Shown: positions 58,688-64,000 of the stretch, piece after piece
Layout of the letters: each line of letters starts with the position of its first letter
Numbering within the stretch: position 1 is the stretch's first letter
NCBI GenBank assembly: GCA_963693305.1
Contig: OY855912.1
Span: 5,805,001 to 5,869,000, forward strand
Source of the DNA: Meandrina meandrites
Lineage: Eukaryota; Cnidaria; Anthozoa; Scleractinia; Meandrinidae
DNA: 64,000 nt
Reading direction: 5' to 3'
Position numbers and translations under genes: made by a program
Notes under the pieces: generated by a model
Seen by the model: only the letters and a program-made list of their open reading frames with translations
Databases searched by the model: none
What the model was told of the DNA's origin: nothing

Positions 58688-58863
58688 TGATTTTTTTCAG
58701 GCTTCTTCATTCCAATTGCTTAAATTGGAAATTCACTGCGAAGATCACATATCACCTTCATATATATCCGCAGTTCATATATGAGTCATTTCATATACTA
58801 CACGTCATTTCACTCCTTTCACGGGAAAATGAGAACTCACAATTGACCTCGCTCCCAATGTGT

Positions 58864-58902
58864 GGCTTCATAGCTCAGTTGGTAGAGCATCGCACCGGTA
58901 TC

Positions 58903-58935
<33 letters not shown>
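58864..58935 (+). tRNA. tRNA-like gene, right copy 6 (outermost)
   Basis: Body and terminator complete; the downstream spacer is cut off after catatcaccttc, where the right target duplication begins. Confidence 0.6.
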
Positions 58936-58936
<1 letters not shown>

Positions 58937-59008
58937 TGATTTTTTTCAGGCTTCTTCATTCCAATTGCTTAAATTGGAAATTCACTGCGAAGATCACATA
59001 TCACCTTC

Positions 59009-59432
59009 AAAAAAGCAACTGTCAAAACTATTACAATCCGTGTATTACCCGATCTGTGGCAATATTTTGGCCATTTCTATTTCTTCATGGATAAAGAAGC
59101 AACTTTCAAAGCTATTACAATCCGTGTTTCAGCTGATCTGTAGCAATATTTTGGCCATTTCTATTTCTTTATGGATAAAGAAGCAACTTTCAAAGCTATA
59201 ACAATCCGTGTTTTCTCTGATCTGTAGCAATATTTTGGCCATTCCATTTCTTAATGGATATAGAAACAACTTTCAACGCTATTACAATCCGTGTTTTAGC
59301 TGGTCTGTAGCAATATTTTAGCCATTTCCATTTCTTTATGGATAAACAAACAACTTTCAAAGCTATTACAATCCGTGTTTTTAATAAGTTAATCTGTGGC
59401 AATATTTTGGCCATTTCCATTTCTTCATAGAT
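59009..59432. repeat. 84-bp minisatellite, five units
   Basis: Units of 83-84 bp start with a(a/g)(a/g)caact(g/t)tcaaa and contain attacaatccgtgt and agcaatattttggccatttc. Units are 80-95% alike by eye. The first unit begins with the right copy of the 13-bp duplication, so the tRNA-like palindrome was inserted at the first bases of this satellite. Open frames on the minus strand are repeat translations. Confidence 0.8.
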
Positions 59433-60156
59433 CGGTGTCATTTGTTGAGTACTAGTCGATCTGTATATCTGGGTTGTTAAAAATCCAAATATACACAAGG
59501 ATAGATGCAAACGCAATGCTCGTCTTGAAGCGAGCCGCTGCCCCCAAGGGTTGTAGTAAGACACTACGTGTCTGGAACCTCGATCTATTTGCGTTCGTGT
59601 TCTGGGGATTCAAACTGTGAGTTAGGGGAGAGATACCGGTATATCTGGTTCGTTAAAAACTCGAAATGTAGACACGGATTCATATGAATCGAATTTAATT
59701 TTAAATTTGGTCAATTTTAACAACGACAACAACACGCCTTATTACCATAATGTTTATATCTTCAAACACTCCTTCTTTGTCACTTTTCTTTGTGTAAGAA
59801 AAGGACATAACGAGTGCTTGGTTATTTTCTTGATTCGGAAAAAATGAGTTTGATATCCGTGACTCCGTGATTTGTTACTTTTTTTACCCGTGAACCGTCC
59901 AGACATCCCCCTTTAACAGCGTGTAAGACCCTCGTTTATGGATGTAAGGAAACAAAAGCTAAAACATTCATTAAAAAGCCTTGAAACTTTAGCGAAACAT
60001 AAAATTATTACAAAGGAATATGTCAGTGTATTCATTTCAGTGCTTCTTGCAAAAGATACCCCAATGTGGTCCATTACTCTACTGAAATTGAAAATTAGAC
60101 TTAACATGTTTGAATCGTGCAAGAAAGAAAACATGGTGAAAATTACACAGCCCAAA

Positions 60157-60179
60157 CAAAAAAAAAAAAAAAAAAAAAA
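60157..60179. repeat. poly-A run
   Basis: About 22 A in a row, absent at the equivalent position of the second duplicated unit near 61550, so probably a local expansion. Confidence 0.65.
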
Positions 60180-60617
60180 CAGAAAAATCTCGATAGGAAA
60201 TATAAAACTACACTGAACAAATTAGCAAATATGCAGTCTACGTAGTTGTATTCGCAGCTGTTTGGTAGTTATAGACAACTGTTAATTGTCATTATTCAAG
60301 CACCTCTCATCCATCAATCTCTTCAATTAGTTTCTTGATTAATGAACAAATAAGGATCCACGTTTGACTTGAGCACAGTAACGATTCTGCACAGAGAAAA
60401 CTTCATAAGTTTTGTTCAGAGTTTAAAGAAGCAAAGGTAAGAATTTTCTCAAGCTAGTTTCCATTTTATTTACGTAGCTTATCTATCGAGTTTGGTTTGG
60501 CATATCCATTTTGGACGTGAGAGTATTTCCAAAATTCCCCGTTTCAATTGTCCGTCATGGCCGACAATGGTTATCATTTCTTATTTGAATCATTATCGCT
60601 CGGCTTCACCTCACAGC

Positions 60618-60780
60618 ATGGCCGAGTGGTTAAACGTTTAGGGCGCTGGTCTTGTAAGCCAAAGGTCGACGTGTTAAAGCAAAACACCCTGCCCCTGGGT
60701 GGTTTTGATATCGGTCGTCCCGAGTTCACTCAGCGATACCTGAATCACGCTTTTGGAATAGCTCTAACCACACAAACATG
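60618..60780 (+). repeat. tRNA-like SINE (family B), copy 1
   Basis: Head gcatggccgagtggttaaacg is a Ser/Leu-type tRNA A box region; the B box is eroded. The body has ggttttgatatcggtcgtcc and cgagttcact ... aatcacgc, shared with the copy near 63.2 kb. Confidence 0.5.
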
Positions 60781-61319
60781 ATTTTCGTTTATAGGAACCT
60801 TTTTGTAAGAACTTTGAGGCTGAGATTTACCAAAATTTTAAGAACGTGCTATGAACATACCCCAAACTGAGAGTCAGACAACGGCTTATTATTTGTCCCA
60901 TTTGTTTTAATTTCTTGTTAAATGAGCAGTATAAATAAATGCAGAACTATTGTCTAACAGTACAATTAACTCAATGCTTAAAAGGAAATACTTTACGTTA
61001 ACAATGCTGTTTTTTATTGCTGATACACGTGATTTTGTGTTGCGAGACCTCCGAAAGATTATGGAGAGTATGAAAACATGAACAAGGGGAAAGATGGCAA
61101 TAAAGGTGTGCAATTTGTAATATGCAGCCTTTCTTTTGTCTTTATTCGATTTTGCTTGTTTTCGTGTTTCGGGAAAATAAAAATTTGATATTCGTGATCC
61201 GTTATTTGTTACTTTTTTACCCGTGAATCCTGCCACAGACCTCCCTGTAACAGTGTGTAAAACCCTCTTTTTTTGGCTGGAAGGAAAAAAACAGCTATTA
61301 AAAAATCTTGAAATTTCAT

Positions 61320-61386
61320 AACCTCGTGGGTTCTTCGTGTGACCAGCCCCAACGAAGAAGCGAAAAGCCCTTTGGGACGAGGTTGG
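61320..61386. mobile_element. 67-bp palindrome-ended insert in the second duplicated unit
   Basis: Starts aacctcgt and ends acgaggtt, and is absent from the matching place in the first unit near 59990. Same ends as the hairpin at 35592-35632. It is therefore a younger insertion of a very small element. Confidence 0.5.
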
Positions 61387-62177
61387 AAACTTCAGTGAAA
61401 CATGAAATTATTACATTTATTCATTTCAGTACTTCTTGTAAAAAAATACCCCAATGTGGTCCAATACTCCACTGAAAAAATTCAGCCCAAACTGACGTGT
61501 TTAAATCGTGCAAGAAAGAAAATTAAACATGGTGAAAATTACAAAACCCCAACAAAAAATCTCCAAAGGAAATATAAAACTATTCTGCCGAACAAATAAG
61601 CAAATATGCAGTCCACGTATTTGTTATCACACCTGTTTTGTAGTTATAGACAACTGTTAATTGTAATTATTCAAGCATCTCCCATCCATCAATCTTCTTT
61701 AATACGTTTCTTGATTAGTGAACAAAACGGTGTTCCACATTTTTAATTTGAGCACAGTTACAATTTTGCACAGAGTAAACTGAATTCAGTTTTGTTCGTT
61801 GTGTCTGCCAATTTAAGCAAGCAAAGGTAAGAATTTTCTCAAGCCAGTTTCGATTTTATTTATAGTCTTGTCCACCGTTTATAACATGAAACGACGTTAT
61901 CTACTGAAGTTATCAGGTTTGGTTTGTTGTCGTCTTCGACCCCATTTCTGGCGGGATCGGAAAGATTTTCCAAACTGATTTCCTTGTTTAATTGTCCGTC
62001 GTACTCCGGCAATAATTATCAAGTCTAAATGTTCAAGTCTAGTTTTATTTGTCGCTCGGTAAAGTTAGCTACAGCACAAGTGTACACGTTAGGGTCAGTG
62101 TAGACATTTTTCTTTATTTGGCTTTTAAATTCGTTTCACCTGCAACAAAAAAAAATCTTTAAAGCAATCGGAAAGCA

Positions 62178-62260
62178 GCATGGCCGTGTGGTTAAACGTT
62201 TAAGGCGTTGGTCTCATTGCAGTCCGGAGGTAATTACGAGTTCAAGCCCTCTACTCTCAG
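62178..62260 (+). repeat. tRNA-like SINE (family B), copy 2, truncated
   Basis: Head gcatggccgtgtggttaaacg and a recognisable B box (gagttcaagccc). The body seen in copies 1 and 3 is not present. Confidence 0.5.
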
Positions 62261-62497
62261 ACTCTACCTGTTTTGTTGTTTACAGACAACTACTGATCCA
62301 TCAATCTCTTTAATTAATTTCTCGATTAGATAAAAATATTATTCTGCGTTCTCTTGAGCACAGTTACGTGCAATTCTGCACAGATCAAACTGTCCGCTAA
62401 TAAAGTTGTTTAGCGAGGAACAGTAGATACCACGAAACAAACAGCCAGTATTTTTTCAACTTTTTAAAAAAAAATTATTTATTTATTTTTCTCAAAT

Positions 62498-62498
62498 G

Positions 62499-62524
<26 letters not shown>
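62498..62524. repeat. (at)n microsatellite
   Basis: About 13 at repeats, likely polymorphic. Confidence 0.8.
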
Positions 62525-62529
<5 letters not shown>

Positions 62530-63167
62530 TAAATGCTTCATCAACTGAGATGTAAACCCTCTGTTTGCAAAAGCGACTCAAGACTGATCGAGTGATTATC
62601 CCAAAACAAAGGATTGCTCGCCGAGTCGTCATAGATTTCTTTGCTTTCGATTCAAAAAATTAAATTTTTCTTAAAATAATTAACAAACATGTTTTCCCAA
62701 GGTTTTTCGCACAATCGATAAACGAACATAATTTGTTTATGCGCATCCTTATTGCGCAGGTAATTCCTGTCGTGCGCCAATATTTCAAAATCAGGGTGGT
62801 TTTCTACAGACTTAATCTCTGAAACAAAGTCGGTGACCCCCACTTTTTTGGTATTTCTGTCACAAGTTTATCCGACCTCAGTCAAAATTTTTTGGTTCAT
62901 CTATCGACTAGAAAATTTTAGGGCGAACGTCCTTAAGTTGGTACAATGTTTATTATGTTCTAAAACGTCTTCGAATGAAAGATTTTCAAGTCTAGCTAGA
63001 ATTATTATCCTCTCTTTGATTTGTGCCAACTTGCGCGAAAAGTCGCACCATTTAATTGAGTAGAAAATTCAGGTACAGCACAAGCATAGAAATGATTTGC
63101 TTATTTGGCTATTTTCATTTTTCTCAAAACAACTCACTTGAAACAAAAACAAGATTAATTAGCGTGG

Positions 63168-63330
63168 ATTAGCGTGACCGAGTGGTATAGGGCGTTTGCC
63201 TTATGATCCGCAGTTTCGAGTTCAAGCCCCCCATCCTGCCACTAGCTGGTTTTAGTCACGGTCGTCGCACCCCGAGTTCACTAGTTTCCTCAATCACGCC
63301 ATTGGAATAGCCCAAATCGCACAAACAAGA
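63168..63330 (+). repeat. tRNA-like SINE (family B), copy 3
   Basis: Head gcgtgaccgagtggtatagg with B box gagttcaagcccc, then ctgccactagctggttttag, cggtcgtcgcaccccgagtt and aatcacgcc as in copy 1. It is 290 bp upstream of the partial gene at 63621. Confidence 0.5.
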
Positions 63331-63620
63331 TAGCCCTAAAATGGAGATGTTTTTACTTTTTGGAGGAGGAGGGGGGAGGGTAGGGCTGGTGAGCGGGTTA
63401 ACATCTTTTGCGTTTGAAATTGTTACTCTAGTGTGATCGATTTACACCAACAGGATGCAAGGCCGCACGTTTATCATTTACATCAGGACGCCGTTTCGCA
63501 TCAGTTTTTACTAAACAAAGTTGTATTATTTTAACTGTAACGTTCCATTTTAGCTAACGAACTTTTAGTTGTTAACAGAAACATATTTATCTATTTCTGT
63601 TTATCTGTTGCAGTTCAGTT

Positions 63621-63676
63621 ATGGACATCAAGTTTCATATGTGCATTTTGCTGAGTATCTGCGTGGCCATTACTAG
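63621..63676 (+). CDS. partial gene: first coding exon with signal peptide
   Basis: An acceptor-like ctgttgcag precedes ttcagttATG, so this looks like the second exon with the start codon. It encodes MDIKFHMCILLSICVAITR, a short basic start and hydrophobic core typical of a signal peptide, and ends ctag|gtaggc in phase 2. The next exon cannot be placed with confidence; a candidate begins after gtttgttcag near 63880. Product unknown; the gene continues beyond the window. Confidence 0.45.
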
Positions 63677-64000
63677 GTAGGCACCAAGTAGACATCAAAA
63701 TTATTTTATTCCTGTTAACCTTTATTTAAAGATGTGAGATTTTTATTCTGAGAGCGGCAGGATTTCCGATAACGACCCGACCATATTCAAAGATGTTCGA
63801 AGGTTCCCGAGGGAGTGATTGTTTCATATCTTGTTTTCAGAGTTTTCAACATTTAGCGTTTGTTTGTTCAGTTACAGAAGCCCCGATCATGTCAAAATGT
63901 GGCTAAGTGAGTTGTGGCCCACGAGAGACAGTTCATTGTGTAGCTGATGGTTTATCACATTTTGACGCAGATTTCCAACTGATGAAATTTTGAGGACGGT

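Larger units (their letters stand above)
56076..59008. mobile_element. palindromic array of twelve tRNA-like units (6 minus, then 6 plus)
   Basis: A 249-bp unit (one copy is 250 bp) is repeated head-to-tail six times on the minus strand and six times on the plus strand, meeting head-to-head at about 57616. Each unit has a 72-nt tRNA-like gene, a T6-T8 run within a few bases of its 3' end, a small palindrome (ccaattgcttaaattgg) and an AT-rich spacer with ttcatatatgagtcatttca. Visible differences are tiny: one T-to-C beside the terminator of the fourth left copy and one extra T in the second right copy. The left outer end extends about 45 bp further into the unit than the right one. The block is bracketed by a 13-bp direct repeat. 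Because 249 is 3 x 83, long open frames run through it (560 and 332 codons), repeating GFIAQLVEHRTGIAEVTGSN; these are not genes. The mechanism of origin is unknown. Confidence 0.85.
59640..62420. repeat. tandem segmental duplication, about 1.3-kb units
   Basis: Corresponding blocks occur in the same order: gttactttttttacccgtga at about 59874 and 61208; agacaactgttaattgt at 60273 and 61648; gagcacagt(a/t)ac...ctgcacagag at 60370, 61750 and 62355; aaaggtaagaattttctcaa at 60433 and 61824. Copies are perhaps 75-85% alike by eye; the third is partial. Copies contain tRNA-like SINE heads. The caaag|gtaagaa block looks like a donor site of a non-coding exon, perhaps of the gene at 63621. Confidence 0.6.

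Noticed and set aside
56195..58935. CRISPR-like interpretation of the regularly spaced repeats
   Set aside because: The whole 249-bp unit is repeated without unique spacers, the host is a eukaryote, and the repeated core is a tRNA-like gene.
58096..59094. 332-codon open frame on the plus strand
   Set aside because: Same repeat read on the right arm; the extra T in one terminator sets its start. It is not a protein gene.
60618..60700. Functional tRNA-Ser/Leu gene
   Set aside because: Only the A-box half is tRNA-like; the anticodon and T arms do not pair, and the same head occurs in two other copies with a shared tail, as expected for a SINE.

Overview
The window looks like nuclear DNA of an anthozoan cnidarian, most likely a stony coral. 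It is AT-rich, with short GT-AG-spliced exons in long introns packed with miniature inverted-repeat transposons (MITEs), tRNA-derived SINEs and small satellites. The species is an inference from gene content and repeat style; no search was run.

Four protein genes can be assembled exon by exon, with phases that agree across every junction. (1) 2659-33536, plus strand: a polycystin-1-like receptor/channel of 27 exons and about 2,835 residues: signal peptide, WSC domain, four PKD-like domains, REJ module, GAIN/GPS, PLAT and an 11-helix polycystin channel part. (2) 35686-49632, plus strand: THOC6, the WD40 subunit of the THO mRNA-export complex, 14 exons, 340 residues. (3) 50293-51558, minus strand: MEIG1, a small meiosis/spermiogenesis protein, 3 exons, 93 residues, tail-to-tail with THOC6. 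(4) 52120-55900, plus strand: a ZDHHC4-like DHHC palmitoyltransferase, 5 exons, 374 residues, head-to-head with MEIG1. At 63621 the first coding exon of another gene, apparently with a signal peptide, starts and runs off the window.

The most unusual object is at 56076-59008, just behind the ZDHHC4 poly(A) signal. Twelve nearly identical copies of a 249-bp unit, each with a 72-nt tRNA-like gene and a pol III T-run, form a head-to-head palindrome: six copies on the minus strand, then six on the plus strand. The block is bounded by a 13-bp direct repeat, as if inserted in one event at the edge of an 84-bp minisatellite. The tRNA-like sequence has perfect acceptor, D and T arms but an abnormal anticodon arm. 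A worn copy of the same unit lies in polycystin intron 7, so the unit is dispersed. Long open frames over the array are translations of this repeat, not genes.

The introns hold a dense record of mobile DNA: TTAA-flanked foldback elements (the largest 1.8 kb), TA- and TAA-flanked MITEs, a pogo/Tigger-like MITE, an 81-bp hairpin with a 9-bp target duplication, four copies of one tRNA-derived SINE (one nested in a MITE), a 5S-rRNA-derived relic and a 5'-truncated LINE. The last 4 kb carries tandem segmental duplications with tRNA-like SINE heads.
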